Below are positions 52,270-61,374 of a stretch of DNA of 64,000 bases, in pieces. Each line of letters opens with the position of its first letter. The stretch's first letter is position 1. A program made the position numbers and the translations under genes. The DNA is from Actinomycetota bacterium (GTDB taxonomy: Bacteria; Actinomycetota; Thermoleophilia; Solirubrobacterales; 70-9), in NCBI GenBank assembly GCA_005885405.1, contig VAYN01000006.1:105002-169001 (forward strand), in the 5' to 3' direction. The notes beneath the pieces were generated by a model. The model was given only the letters and a program-made list of their open reading frames with translations. It was not told where the DNA came from and did not search any database.

Positions 52270-53274
52270 GTGGCCAGTGATGGACGCGCGGAGGCGCCGC
52301 GGACCGAAAAGTTGATGCCCGGGATCTGGCGGCTGCGGCTGCCGCTTCCCTGGCCGGGGGTTCCGCACGGGAACGCCTGGGCGGTTGAGAGCGACGGCGG
52401 CATCGTCATGTTCGACACCGGGATGGGCGGCAAGGGGCGGCTGCGGCAGCTCGACCTGGCGCTGGCGCAGGCCGGGTTCGGGGTCGAGGACGTCCGCCTC
52501 GTCGTCTGCACCCACTCCCACACCGACCACTACGGCCTCGCCGGCTCGATCGTCAAGGAGGCCGGCTGCGAGCTCTGGATGCACCCGCGCTGGGAGCACG
52601 TGAGGCCGCTCGCCGAAGACTCGGCGGCGGCGCTGGAGGCGCGGATCGAGGTCGCGCGCCAGAGCGGGGTGCCGCCGGCGTCGCTGGAGCGCTACCGCGA
52701 GCGCCGCCAGGAAGACGAGGAGACCGGGATCGACATCCTCAAGGAGCCTGACCGCGATCTCGTTCCCGGGGTCGAGGTCGAGACCAACCTCGGCACCTGG
52801 CAGGTCTACGAGACCCCCGGGCACGCGCCCTCGCACGTCGTCCTCCATCAGCCCGAGCGCAAGCTGCTGATCTCCGGCGACCACCTGCTGGGACGCACCG
52901 TCCTCTTCTTCGACCACGGCCACAGCCCCGACCCGGTCGGCGAATTTCTCAGCAGCCTCGATGTTGTCGAGGGCCTCGACGTCGGCCTCGTCATCCCCGG
53001 CCACGGCCGCACCTTCCGCGACCCGGAGGCGAAGATCGCCGAGTCCCGCCGCCAGGTCGAGGAGCTGCTGGGGAAAGTGCCGGCGGCGCTGGCCGGCGGC
53101 GAGGAGAAGCCCGCCTTTGAAATCGTCGAAGAGATCATCGGCCCAGAGATGGTCAAAACCCCCGCCAGTGCCTGGGTCCTGCAGATCGTCCTCTCCTGCC
53201 TCGATCACCTGGCGCTCGCCGGCAAGGTCGAACGGGTCGAGGGCACCGACCCCCAGCGCTGGCGCCTCACGTAG
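52270..53274 (+). CDS. MBL-fold metallohydrolase
   Basis: This 334-residue metallo-beta-lactamase-fold hydrolase has the zinc motif THSHTDHYG (HxHxDH, about residues 79-87), TPGHAPSHVV, GDHLLGRT with the bridging Asp, and PGHGRTF. Beyond the core there is a C-terminal winged-helix-like region (residues about 265-330, KTPASAWVLQIVLSC). This layout is seen in LACTB2/RNase-type and lactonase-like branches. GTG 52270 has an AAAGGA ribosome site seven bases upstream. It is followed 10 bp later by an SRPBCC protein. Confidence 0.9.
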   Translation: MASDGRAEAPRTEKLMPGIWRLRLPLPWPGVPHGNAWAVESDGGIVMFDTGMGGKGRLRQLDLALAQAGFGVEDVRLVVCTHSHTDHYGLAGSIVKEAGCELWMHPRWEHVRPLAEDSAAALEARIEVARQSGVPPASLERYRERRQEDEETGIDILKEPDRDLVPGVEVETNLGTWQVYETPGHAPSHVVLHQPERKLLISGDHLLGRTVLFFDHGHSPDPVGEFLSSLDVVEGLDVGLVIPGHGRTFRDPEAKIAESRRQVEELLGKVPAALAGGEEKPAFEIVEEIIGPEMVKTPASAWVLQIVLSCLDHLALAGKVERVEGTDPQRWRLT

Positions 53275-53284
53275 CCTGTCGGCG

Positions 53285-53728
53285 ATGGCGAGCTTCAGAT
53301 ACGTGCGCCAGGTGGCCGCCCCGCCCGAGGTCGTCTTCGACGTCCTCACCGATCACCGCCGCTATCCCGAGATCACGGCGCTGCGCAAGGCGGAGCTCGA
53401 GCGGGAGGGCGAGGCCGAGCCGAACGGGCTAGGCGCGATCCGTTCCCTCACCGTCGCCGGCCCGCCGATGCGCGAGGAAGTGATCGCCTACGAGCCGCCC
53501 TACCGCTTCGCCTACAAGCTCCTCTCCGGGCTGCCGGTCCGCGACCACGTCGGCACCGTTGAAATGCAGCCCTCAGGAGGGGGGACCGAGGTCGTCTACG
53601 CGGTGAAGACGACGCCGACGATCCCGCTCGCCGGCCCCGTCTTCATGCTCGGCCTGAAGAAAGCGATCCGGGACCTGATCGGCGGAGTCGCGAAAGAGTC
53701 AGAGCGCCGCGCCGCCGATGCGCGTTAA
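53285..53728 (+). CDS. SRPBCC-fold (START-like) protein
   Basis: This 147-residue protein is of the SRPBCC superfamily with the N-terminal pattern RQVAAPPEVVFDVLTDHRRYPEI, central strands EEVIAYEPPYRFAYKLL and a C-terminal helix. It binds a hydrophobic ligand in relatives, such as a polyketide, lipid or coenzyme Q. It starts 10 bp after the MBL-fold gene and overlaps the following propeller gene by 11 bp, so the three genes appear to be one operon. Confidence 0.85.
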   Translation: MASFRYVRQVAAPPEVVFDVLTDHRRYPEITALRKAELEREGEAEPNGLGAIRSLTVAGPPMREEVIAYEPPYRFAYKLLSGLPVRDHVGTVEMQPSGGGTEVVYAVKTTPTIPLAGPVFMLGLKKAIRDLIGGVAKESERRAADAR

Positions 53729-55073
53729 GCGCTTCTTCGAGCACCACCTCCAGCATCGCTCGAACCAGATGCTGGCCGTGGCGCTGCTGGTGCTGGCGAT
53801 CCTCGTCAGCGGCGCGATCTTTGCCTACGAATCGCTGAAGCGGCCAGGGGACGTCCACAACGAGCAGGCGATCGAACAGTTCAAGCCGCAGAAGCCGCCG
53901 CCGCCGAAGGAGCCGAAGACGGTCAACTGGCCCTTCTATGGGCTCAACCCGGCCCGCACGCGGTACCTGCCGGTGAAGGGGATCAAACCGCCCTTCGACA
54001 AACTCTGGCGCTTCACCGACCGGCCGCTGCTCGAGTTCCCGCCGATCTACGTCGGCGGCAAGCTCTACTTCGTCAACAACAGCGGCTACGCCCACGCGCT
54101 CGACGCCGACACCGGCAAAGAGTTGTGGAAACGCCGGATCGGCCGCCTCAACGCCTCCTCGCCGGCCTACTACAACCACCGCCTCTACATCGTCAACCTC
54201 GTCCCCGGGCACATCGTCAAGCTCGACGCCAAGACCGGCAGGGTGATCTGGAAACGGAACCTGCCGGGACGGGCCGAGTCCTCGCCGGTGATCATCGACC
54301 GCACCATCTACTTCGGCTGCGAGAACGGCGAACTGTTCGCGATGAGCACCGGCAAAGGGCAGGTCCGCTGGTCGACCCCGCTCGGCGGCGCGATCAAGTC
54401 GGCGCCGGCCTACTACGGCGGCAAGCTCTTCGTTGGCGACTACGGCGGCTACATGAACGCGGTCGATGCCAAGAGCGGCAAGCTCGTCTGGCAGAGCGGC
54501 TCGCTCGGCCCCGGCTTCGGCGGCTCCGGCGCCTTCTACTCGACCCCGGCCGTCGCCTATGGGCGCGTCTACGCCGGCAACAACGACAGCCGCGTCTACA
54601 GCTACGACACCGCCAACGGGGAGCTCGCCTGGTCCTACTCGACGGGCGGCTATGCCTACTCGGGCCCGACCGTCGCCAACACCAAGCACAGCCCACCGAC
54701 CGTCTTCATCGGCTCCTTCGACGGCAACGTCTACGCCCTCGACGCCAAGGACGGCAGCGTCCGCTGGAGCCGCTCGGCGGGGGGCCAGGTGGTCGGCTCG
54801 CTCTCGGCGGTAGGCGACATCGTCTACGTCGCCGAGTTCACGAACAAAACGACGAGCGGTTTCATGATGCGGAGCGGCAAGCGCGTCTTCCGCTACCCGA
54901 AGGGGACCTACACGCCGGTGATCTCCGACGGCCGCCGCATTTACCTCACCGGCTACTCCTCGATTACCGCGCTCCAACCCCACCGGGGGGTGGCGGCGGT
55001 AGGTGAGGCGCGCCCCGCGCGTAAGCCGGGAAAAGCCCGGAGTGGAGGCGGGCGCGGAGGACGTCAAGGCTAG
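53718..55073 (+). CDS. Membrane-anchored PQQ/WD-like beta-propeller protein
   Basis: This 451-residue protein has one N-terminal membrane anchor (LAVALLVLAILVSGAIFAY) and a Pro/Lys-rich linker (KPQKPPPPKEPK). An extracellular propeller follows, made of repeats ending in YALDAKDGSVRWSRS, HALDADTGKELWKRR or NAVDAKSGKLVWQSG. These are PQQ/BamB-type blades. No PQQ-dehydrogenase catalytic Asp is apparent, so a structural or assembly role like BamB is more likely than an enzyme. The last 40 residues are Gly/Arg-rich and overlap the convergent gene by 110 bp. Confidence 0.85.
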   Translation: MRVKRFFEHHLQHRSNQMLAVALLVLAILVSGAIFAYESLKRPGDVHNEQAIEQFKPQKPPPPKEPKTVNWPFYGLNPARTRYLPVKGIKPPFDKLWRFTDRPLLEFPPIYVGGKLYFVNNSGYAHALDADTGKELWKRRIGRLNASSPAYYNHRLYIVNLVPGHIVKLDAKTGRVIWKRNLPGRAESSPVIIDRTIYFGCENGELFAMSTGKGQVRWSTPLGGAIKSAPAYYGGKLFVGDYGGYMNAVDAKSGKLVWQSGSLGPGFGGSGAFYSTPAVAYGRVYAGNNDSRVYSYDTANGELAWSYSTGGYAYSGPTVANTKHSPPTVFIGSFDGNVYALDAKDGSVRWSRSAGGQVVGSLSAVGDIVYVAEFTNKTTSGFMMRSGKRVFRYPKGTYTPVISDGRRIYLTGYSSITALQPHRGVAAVGEARPARKPGKARSGGGRGGRQG

Positions 55074-56052
55074 ATCCGTAGTTCTGGATCCGGTAGCTGT
55101 TGCTGTCGCCGAAGTCCTGGTAGTAGACGAGCATCCGCGTGCGGCGGTGGCTTTTCAGCCAGGCGAAGAGCTTGTCGACGAAGGTCGGGTCGTCGCCGCT
55201 TTCGACCGCCCACTCGGTGATCGCGAAGGGCTTGCCGGAGAAGCGTTTGTAGAGCCCCGTCAGCGCCTTCCATTCCGGGTAGCCGGAGTAGAAGTCGGTC
55301 CCGGCCCAGTCGACCCAGCGCGAGCCTGGGTAGAAGTGTTTCGGCCGGTTCTGGGGGACGGTGGGGGAGCCTGCCGGGAGCGGGCTCCAGATAATCGCCA
55401 CCGGAGCCTTCGGCATCGCGCGAACGTTGACGGTGAGCGGAGGCAGTCCGGCTTCGGCGAGGCGGCGGTTGATAGCGGCGCGCTTGCCGCCGCCGTGGAC
55501 GACGACGTAGATGCGGCGGAAGGCCTTTTTGTATGCACGCGGGCTGTGCTCGGGGCCGCGGGAGGCGCCGGCGCAGTCGTAAGCGGCCCAGACATTGAGG
55601 CAGCGGTTCGGCTCGCCGAGCGGCCGCACGTAGGCCCGCATTTCCTTTTCGTAGAAGAGCTTGTTGAGGCGGATTAGGTAGCGGTCTCCGGCGCCGGCGG
55701 CGATCTGGGCCGGCGTGATCAGCTCGGCGCCGGTGTTGTTGTCGGCGGTCGAGAGGTGGATCATCGGCCGCGCCCGAGCCGTCTGCCAGCGTCGGATCAC
55801 CTCGTCGAAGTCGGTGCCCCAGGTGCGGAAGGACTGGATCACGGCGGGATGCTTGTCGAGGTCGTTGGAGAACTGCCCGAAGTCAGCCGGGTCACCGGTG
55901 TCAGAGACGCCCCAGTAGACCTTCTTACCGGGTGGCTTCAGAGCGCTGAAGGCGAGCGCCGGCGCAGCGAGCAGCACCAGCGAGAGCGTGCTGGCGAGGA
56001 CGACCGCAAGTGCGGCGCGAAAAGAGAGCGGGCCGGGCACCGAGCGCTCCAT
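54964..56052 (-). CDS. Secreted glycoside-hydrolase-like TIM-barrel protein (paralogue B)
   Basis: This is a 362-residue exported protein with a signal peptide (ALAVVLASTLSLVLLAAPALA). It is a clear paralogue of the gene at 11454-12554: both carry VRPLGEPNRCLN or its variant, AIIWSPLPAGSP, SRWVDWAGTDFYSGYP and ITEWAVESGDDP. The conserved Glu pair in GEPN and TEWA fits a retaining clan-A glycosidase (GH26-like). ATG 56052 is favoured over a longer start (56100). The C-terminal 36 residues are Pro/Gly-rich and lie in the 110-bp tail-to-tail overlap with the propeller gene. Confidence 0.75.
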   Translation of the reverse strand: MERSVPGPLSFRAALAVVLASTLSLVLLAAPALAFSALKPPGKKVYWGVSDTGDPADFGQFSNDLDKHPAVIQSFRTWGTDFDEVIRRWQTARARPMIHLSTADNNTGAELITPAQIAAGAGDRYLIRLNKLFYEKEMRAYVRPLGEPNRCLNVWAAYDCAGASRGPEHSPRAYKKAFRRIYVVVHGGGKRAAINRRLAEAGLPPLTVNVRAMPKAPVAIIWSPLPAGSPTVPQNRPKHFYPGSRWVDWAGTDFYSGYPEWKALTGLYKRFSGKPFAITEWAVESGDDPTFVDKLFAWLKSHRRTRMLVYYQDFGDSNSYRIQNYGSSLDVLRARLHSGLFPAYARGAPHLPPPPPGGVGAR

Positions 56053-56112
56053 GGTGGCAAGCGAGGGACGCCGCCCCGCCCCCGCGAGTGGGGGATGCAA
56101 CCCGGTTTGCGC

Positions 56113-57660
56113 TCAGGCGGCCAGCTGCTGCTGGTGCTCGGCGACGATCGCGAGCACGTCGGGCGCGTACTTTTCGATGAAGGCGGGGCCGACGCCGCTG
56201 ATCGCCAGCAGCGTCTCCTCGCTCTGCGGCCGCGCGGCGGCGATCGCGGTGAGCGTTTTGTTGCTGGCGACGGTGAATGCCGGCTTGCCTTCGGCGGCGC
56301 CGAGGCGCCACGTCTTCAGCGCCTCGAACAGCGGTGCGTCGGCGGGGGAGAGATCGGGCGCGGGGGCGGCCGCGGCTTTGGCGCGGGTCGGCTTGCGAGT
56401 GGGGATCGTCTCCGGGTCCGGCAGCCAGTCGAGCATGTCGCAGACGTCGCAGCAGCGCTCCAGCGGCGCGCCGGCGGTGCGGTCGGAGAAGTGGTCGAGG
56501 AGGGCACGGCGGCGGCAGTCGGTGCCGTAGATGAAGGCCTTGATCGCGTGGTAGGCGCGCCAGCCGCGCTCGCGGGCGATCGCCAAGTCGTCACCGGCGC
56601 GCTGTTCGTTGAAGCGGACGAGGCGGCCGAGGTCAGACTTCTGCGCCAGCATCACCGCCCGCGAGGGCAGCCCGTCGCGCCCGGCGCGGCCCGCCTCCTG
56701 GTAGTAGGCCTCGACGCTGGTCGGGATCGTCACGTGCCAGACCGAACGTACGTCGGCCTTATCGACTCCCATCCCGAAGGCGTTGGTCGCGCAGATGACG
56801 CCGCTGTCGGTCGCCATGAACCGCTCCTGGATCGCGGTCCGGTGCTGCGGTTCCAGGCCGGCGTGGTAGGCGACGGCGGCGACGTCGGCGTCGCGCAGGT
56901 CGGCGGCCACCTCTTCGGTCTGCTTGCGGGTGCCGCAGTAGACGATCGCCGGCAGGTTCGCCGGATCGCGCAGCCCGTGCTCAAGCATTGCCTGTCGCCG
57001 CGCCGTCGAGCCCGTGCCCTCGAAGGCGATGACGTCAAAGGAGAGGTTGGGGCGATCGAAGCCGGACCGGACCTGAAGCGGGTCCCGCATCCCGAAGCGG
57101 GAGGCGATCTCCTTCGCGACGGGGACCGTCGCCGTCGCCGTGCAGGCCATCACCGTCGGCCGACCCAGCCGCTCGACTACCTGCGGCAGCCGCAGGTAGT
57201 CGGGTCGGAAGTCGTGCCCCCACTCAGAGACGCAGTGCGCCTCGTCGACCGCGATCAGGTCGACCGTGCGATGGGAGAGCGCTTCGAGGAAGACGTTGGA
57301 GGCGAAGCGCTCGGGTGCGCAGTAGACGATCCGCGCGTCCCCCCGGACCATCTCCAGGGACTCGGAGACCTCCCAATCTTCCATCCCCGAGGTGATCATC
57401 GCGACGCGGTGGCCGCCGGCGTTCAGCTTCCCCCACTGGTCTCGCATCAGCGCGATCAGCGGGCTGACGACGATCGTCAGCTCCTCGCTCGCCAGCCCCG
57501 GCAGCTGGTAGCAGAGGCTCTTGCCGCCGCCCGTGGGCATGACGATCAGCGAGTCGCGCCCCTCCAGGGCGGCGATTACGGCCTCGCGCTGCCCGTCCCG
57601 CCACTGCGCATAGCCCAGCTCGTGCAGTAGCGCATCCGCTCTTTCGCCTGAAGAAAGCAT
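56113..57660 (-). CDS. recQ: RecQ-family ATP-dependent DNA helicase
   Basis: This 515-residue superfamily 2 helicase unwinds DNA 3' to 5' in repair and recombination. It has Q motif and Walker A MPTGGGKSLCYQLP (near residue 40), DEAH in AVDEAHCVSEWGHDFRPDY, the aromatic-rich loop, GMGVDKADVR and QEAGRAGRDG. The zinc-binding region has TDCRRRALLDHF followed by CCDVC. The winged-helix part of the RQC domain is not clear and the protein is shorter than classical RecQ. A C-terminal HRDC-like domain closes it (LLAISGVGPAFIEKYA). It lies 37 bp downstream of efeO. Confidence 0.93.
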   Translation of the reverse strand: MLSSGERADALLHELGYAQWRDGQREAVIAALEGRDSLIVMPTGGGKSLCYQLPGLASEELTIVVSPLIALMRDQWGKLNAGGHRVAMITSGMEDWEVSESLEMVRGDARIVYCAPERFASNVFLEALSHRTVDLIAVDEAHCVSEWGHDFRPDYLRLPQVVERLGRPTVMACTATATVPVAKEIASRFGMRDPLQVRSGFDRPNLSFDVIAFEGTGSTARRQAMLEHGLRDPANLPAIVYCGTRKQTEEVAADLRDADVAAVAYHAGLEPQHRTAIQERFMATDSGVICATNAFGMGVDKADVRSVWHVTIPTSVEAYYQEAGRAGRDGLPSRAVMLAQKSDLGRLVRFNEQRAGDDLAIARERGWRAYHAIKAFIYGTDCRRRALLDHFSDRTAGAPLERCCDVCDMLDWLPDPETIPTRKPTRAKAAAAPAPDLSPADAPLFEALKTWRLGAAEGKPAFTVASNKTLTAIAAARPQSEETLLAISGVGPAFIEKYAPDVLAIVAEHQQQLAA

Positions 57661-57697
57661 GGGCCGGTCAGCCTAGGCGGCTGACCGGCGCCCCGCT

Positions 57698-58564
57698 TCA
57701 GCTGTGTTCGCTACTTGCGATCTCCGCCGGGACCAGGCTCAGCTTCTCGGCCAGGGCGTCGATCGCCACCGCGAGCTTCTTCGTGTCCGCCTTCGTCAGC
57801 TCGGTGTAGAGGACGAACCCGTTCGCGGTCCGGTAGGCCTCGAGCGAGTTGAAGACCATCTTGAAGTCGGCTTCGATCTCGCCGGAGAGGTCGGGGTCGC
57901 TTTCGTCGAGCAGCGACTTCACCGCTTCGAAAGCGGCCTCGGAGCCTTCGACGTTGGCCTCGAAGTCGACCAGGTCGATGTGGGAGTAGCGCTCCTCCTC
58001 GCCGGTGATCTTCGAGGCCGAGACCTCGCCGAGCAGCGCGTTGGCACCGTCGGCGATCTGCGTCGGGGTTAGTTCGACTTCCTTCACCTTCCCGGCCAGC
58101 GCTGCGACGTCCCGCTTTAACCGCAGTGCTACCGGAGCCATCCCCGCAGTCGTGCCTTCCTCCCAGAGCGCCTTCTCGATCCGGTGGAAGCCTTCGAATT
58201 CGCCTTCGGCAACGTCGTTCTCGCGCGCGTCAATCCTCGGGTCGAGACTGCCGAAGGAGTCGGCCACCGGCTCGATCCGCTCATAGGGAATGCGGGCGGG
58301 GGCGTAGCGCGCTTTCGCTTCGGCAGGATCGCCGGTGAGGACGGCGAGCACAAAGGGATTCGTCGTCGCGACCAGCGCGTCGGCGTTCTCCTGCAGGTAG
58401 GCGCGGTAGTCGGCGACGGCAGCCTCGGCCTGCGGGCTGCGTGTCTGCGCCGCCTCGGAAGTCTCGGTCGAGTCGTCGTCGCCGGAGCCGCACGCGGTGA
58501 CGGTCACGGCGATGACGCCGAGAACCGCTGCGCAGAGCAGGGTGCGGACGAGGTTTCGGTGCAT
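57698..58564 (-). CDS. efeO: EfeO-type iron uptake (imelysin, M75) lipoprotein
   Basis: This 288-residue periplasmic/extracellular M75 protein partners EfeB in iron acquisition. Its lipoprotein signal is LLCAAVLGVIAVTVTACGSG, with the cysteine near residue 26. The M75 motif HxxE is in GFHRIEKALW and the helical core matches EfeO/EfeM; there is no N-terminal cupredoxin domain, so it is the short EfeM-like form. ATG 58564 is chosen as the signal peptide start. It lies 38 bp after efeB and is likely cotranscribed from the iron-box promoter. Confidence 0.9.
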   Translation of the reverse strand: MHRNLVRTLLCAAVLGVIAVTVTACGSGDDDSTETSEAAQTRSPQAEAAVADYRAYLQENADALVATTNPFVLAVLTGDPAEAKARYAPARIPYERIEPVADSFGSLDPRIDARENDVAEGEFEGFHRIEKALWEEGTTAGMAPVALRLKRDVAALAGKVKEVELTPTQIADGANALLGEVSASKITGEEERYSHIDLVDFEANVEGSEAAFEAVKSLLDESDPDLSGEIEADFKMVFNSLEAYRTANGFVLYTELTKADTKKLAVAIDALAEKLSLVPAEIASSEHS

Positions 58565-58602
58565 GTGGTGCGTTTCTCCTTTGTTCTGTGACTGGTGGCT
58601 GA

Positions 58603-59838
58603 TCAAGCGAGCAGCGCTTCGCCGACGTAGCCGCCGGGCGCGGCGCCGGGCGGCACCGCGAAGAGGGCGCTGCCGACGTGCTTGATGTACTCGTTGAGGG
58701 CGTCGAGGGAGCCGAGCCGTCGCTGGATCGCGACGAACTGCTCCGGGTGACGCTGGAAGCTGATGAAAAAGAGCCCGGCTTCGAGCTCGCCGAGGCTCTC
58801 GTCGACGCCGTCGGTGAAGGAGTAGCCGCGGCGGAGGATGCGGGCTCCGTCGTTTTCCTTCGCCGAGGCGAGGCGGACGTGGGCGTCAACCGGGATCACC
58901 GGGTGGCCGTTGCGATGCCTATCCAACGGCAGTGGGTCGAACTCATCGTGTCGCCCGAGCGGGGCGCCGCTGTACTTGTGGCGGCCGATCGTCCGCTCCT
59001 GGTCCTGCAGCGAGGCGCGGTCCCAGACCTCGAGCAGCATCCGGATCCGGCGCGTGACCATGTAGGTGCCGCCACGCATCCAGGCCGGGCCATCGCCGCC
59101 GACCCAAACGAAGCGCTCCATGTCCTCGGAGTCCTCGGCCCGGATGTTGGCGGTGCCGTCCTTCATCCCCATCAGGTTCCGCGGCGTGTCCTGGCTGCGG
59201 CTCGTGGAGGCGGTGCGCCCGAACCCGAGCTGGGACCAGCGCATGGCGACGACGCCGCGGCCGATCCGGGCCAGGTTGCGGATCGCGTGAAAAGCGACCT
59301 GGGGATCGTCGGAGCAGGCTTGGACGCAGATGTCGCCATCGCTTTCAGACGGGTCGAGCTCGTCCCCCGGCAGAGCCGGCAGCGGCCGCAGCGCCGGCGG
59401 GCGCTTCCCGGCCAACCCCAGTCCAGGCTTCTCGAACAGGCTAGGGCCGAAGCCGAAGGTGACGGTGAGGCGGGAGGGGAGGAGGCCGACGGTCTCGCCG
59501 GTGTCCTCGGGCGGCGCCAGCGGCACGTCGTTGACGCTGCCGACCATCTCGCCGGCGCTCGCTTCGGCGGCCGCCACCGTCCAAAGCCGCATCAGCTCGC
59601 GCAGCTCCGCCGGGTCTTCACTCAGCAGGTCGAAGGCGGCGACGTGGAGGCGGTCCTGGGCGGCGGTCCCAATCCCCGCCTGGTGCTCGCCGTAGAAGGG
59701 GACGCTGCCGGTGCCGTCGTCTGCCTCGGCGATTCGATGGCCTACCAGGAGCCCCCCGCCCCCGAAACCCACCGCCGCGGCGCCCACGCCGGCGGATGCC
59801 AGCAGGCGGCGACGGGAGATCTTGGTAAGCGGAGGCAA
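58603..59838 (-). CDS. efeB: EfeB-type Dyp peroxidase/deferrochelatase, Tat-exported
   Basis: This 411-residue heme peroxidase of the Dyp family is exported by Tat, as shown by SRRRLLASAGVGAAAVGF. The distal motif is GMKDGTANI (GxxDG, about residue 226), and the proximal heme histidine is probably in DAHVRLASAKEN, with a conserved Arg nearby (RRGYSFTDG). EfeB oxidises ferrous iron or releases iron from heme. Start TTG 59838 is used because no better start precedes the Tat motif. No EfeU permease gene is adjacent in the window. Confidence 0.92.
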   Translation of the reverse strand: MPPLTKISRRRLLASAGVGAAAVGFGGGGLLVGHRIAEADDGTGSVPFYGEHQAGIGTAAQDRLHVAAFDLLSEDPAELRELMRLWTVAAAEASAGEMVGSVNDVPLAPPEDTGETVGLLPSRLTVTFGFGPSLFEKPGLGLAGKRPPALRPLPALPGDELDPSESDGDICVQACSDDPQVAFHAIRNLARIGRGVVAMRWSQLGFGRTASTSRSQDTPRNLMGMKDGTANIRAEDSEDMERFVWVGGDGPAWMRGGTYMVTRRIRMLLEVWDRASLQDQERTIGRHKYSGAPLGRHDEFDPLPLDRHRNGHPVIPVDAHVRLASAKENDGARILRRGYSFTDGVDESLGELEAGLFFISFQRHPEQFVAIQRRLGSLDALNEYIKHVGSALFAVPPGAAPGGYVGEALLA

Positions 59839-59852
59839 GGGGTCCTGGTGAC

Positions 59853-59871
59853 TGGTGTTAGGCCACCCTAA
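59853..59871. promoter_or_regulatory. IdeR/DtxR-like iron box upstream of efeB-efeO
   Basis: The 19-bp window reads, on the gene strand, TTAGGGTGGCCTAACACCA. It is close to the IdeR/DtxR consensus TTAGGTTAGSCTAACCTAA, with the TTAGG and GCCTAAC halves intact and the outer right half degenerate. It lies 15-33 bases upstream of the efeB start. Iron-bound repressor would keep the unit off under iron sufficiency. Confidence 0.6.
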
Positions 59872-59914
59872 TTAGGGCGCCCGAAAACCTAGCAGGACGG
59901 TAGGGATTAAGGCG

Positions 59915-61318
59915 TCAGGGCAACCAGGGCTGGGCCCACTGGCCCGTGCCGTGGACCAGCTTCTCGGCCTCTTCCGGTCCCCAGGTTCCCTTCTCATAAG
60001 GGTGGACCGGGCCGGGCTCGTCGAGCAGCGGCTGCACGACACGCCAGGTCTCTTCGATCGCGCTCTGGCGGGTGAAGAGCTGGTGCTCGCCGGCGATCGC
60101 GTCGCCGAGCAGGCGCTCGTAGGGCTCGGGGTCCTCGCCCTTGACCCGCTCGAACAGCACCTGTAGGTCGGCTGGTTGAAAGGCCTCCTCGCCGGCTTCC
60201 TTCGCGTAGAGGCGAATCCGCGCCCCCGCTTCTGGCTCGATCCGGATCGTCAGCTGGTTCGGTTCCGGCGTCTTTCCGGGCCCGACGCCAAGCCGCGGCG
60301 GGCGCTTGAAGAAGACGGAGACTTCGCTCACCTTCACCGGCAGGCACTTGCCGGCGCGGACGAAGAACGGCACCCCGGCCCAGCGCCAGTTGTCGACCTC
60401 GAGCTCGACCGCGGCGAAGGTCTCGGTAGTCGAGCCCGCCGCCACGTCCTTGACGTCGAGGAAGCCTTCGTACTGGCCGCGCACGTACTTCTTCGGGTCC
60501 GCCGCCCGCATCGCCTTGAAGAACTCGAGCTTCTTGTCGCGGACGCTGTCGGGGTGGTTGCCGGTCGGCGGCTCCATGCCGACGATTCCCAGCACCTGCA
60601 GGGCGTGGTTTTGGATCACGTCGCGCATCGCCCCGACCGCGTCGTAGAAGCGTCCCCGGTCGTCGACGCCGAAGTCCTCGGCGATCGTCATCTGCACGTG
60701 GGAGACGTGCTCGCGGTTCCAGACCGGCTCCAGGATCGCGTTGGCGAAGCGCAGGTAGGTGATGTCCAGCACCGGCTCCTTGCCGAGGTAGTGGTCGATG
60801 CGGAGGATCTGCTCCTCACGCAGAACCGAGCAGAGTTCCGAGTTGAGCTTGCGGGCGGACTCGAGGTCATGCCCGAAGGGCTTCTCGATGACGACGTGCG
60901 CGTTCTCGGTCAGGCCGGCCTTGCCGAGCCCCTGGACGACGGTGGCGAACAGCGCCGGCGGGATCTCCAGGTAGAAGACCGGCTGTTTCGCGTCGCCGAT
61001 CGCCTCGCCGACCCGCTCGAAGGTCTTCGGGTCTTCGTAGTCGCCCTGGACGTAGGTGAGGCGCTCCGCGAGGCGGCTGAAGACGTCCTCGTCGGGGTCG
61101 CCGACGGTGGCGCCGATCGCGTCGCGGGCGTGCTGTCGCAGCTGCTCGTCGTCCCAATCGTCGATCGCGACGCCGACGATCGGGCAGTCCAGCTTGCCGC
61201 GCTCCTCGAGCTTGTAGAGCGCCCGGAAGGTCATTTTCTTCGCCAGGTCGCCGCTGATCCCGAAGATTGCCAGCACGTCGGCGGCCTGGTCGGCGTGGTT
61301 GGCGGCGCCCTTGCCCAT
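59915..61318 (-). CDS. zwf: Glucose-6-phosphate 1-dehydrogenase
   Basis: This 467-residue first enzyme of the oxidative pentose phosphate pathway makes 6-phosphogluconolactone and NADPH. The cofactor motif is FGISGDLAKKM (residues about 19-29), the active-site signature is RIDHYLGKEPV with catalytic His/Lys, and EKPFGHDLESA precedes it. The C-terminal domain ends as usual. It is divergent from gnd and pgl with 56 bp between starts, so the whole oxidative branch is clustered here. Confidence 0.97.
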   Translation of the reverse strand: MGKGAANHADQAADVLAIFGISGDLAKKMTFRALYKLEERGKLDCPIVGVAIDDWDDEQLRQHARDAIGATVGDPDEDVFSRLAERLTYVQGDYEDPKTFERVGEAIGDAKQPVFYLEIPPALFATVVQGLGKAGLTENAHVVIEKPFGHDLESARKLNSELCSVLREEQILRIDHYLGKEPVLDITYLRFANAILEPVWNREHVSHVQMTIAEDFGVDDRGRFYDAVGAMRDVIQNHALQVLGIVGMEPPTGNHPDSVRDKKLEFFKAMRAADPKKYVRGQYEGFLDVKDVAAGSTTETFAAVELEVDNWRWAGVPFFVRAGKCLPVKVSEVSVFFKRPPRLGVGPGKTPEPNQLTIRIEPEAGARIRLYAKEAGEEAFQPADLQVLFERVKGEDPEPYERLLGDAIAGEHQLFTRQSAIEETWRVVQPLLDEPGPVHPYEKGTWGPEEAEKLVHGTGQWAQPWLP

Positions 61319-61374
61319 CGACCGGCAGGCTATCGTCCGCTGGTCCCTGCATCGCCACCCAGCGGAGGTCGTGA

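Noticed and set aside
59872..59890. A second iron box (TTAGGGCGCCCGAA) next to the efeB site
   Set aside because: Only one half-site is recognisable; the right half does not fit the IdeR palindrome.
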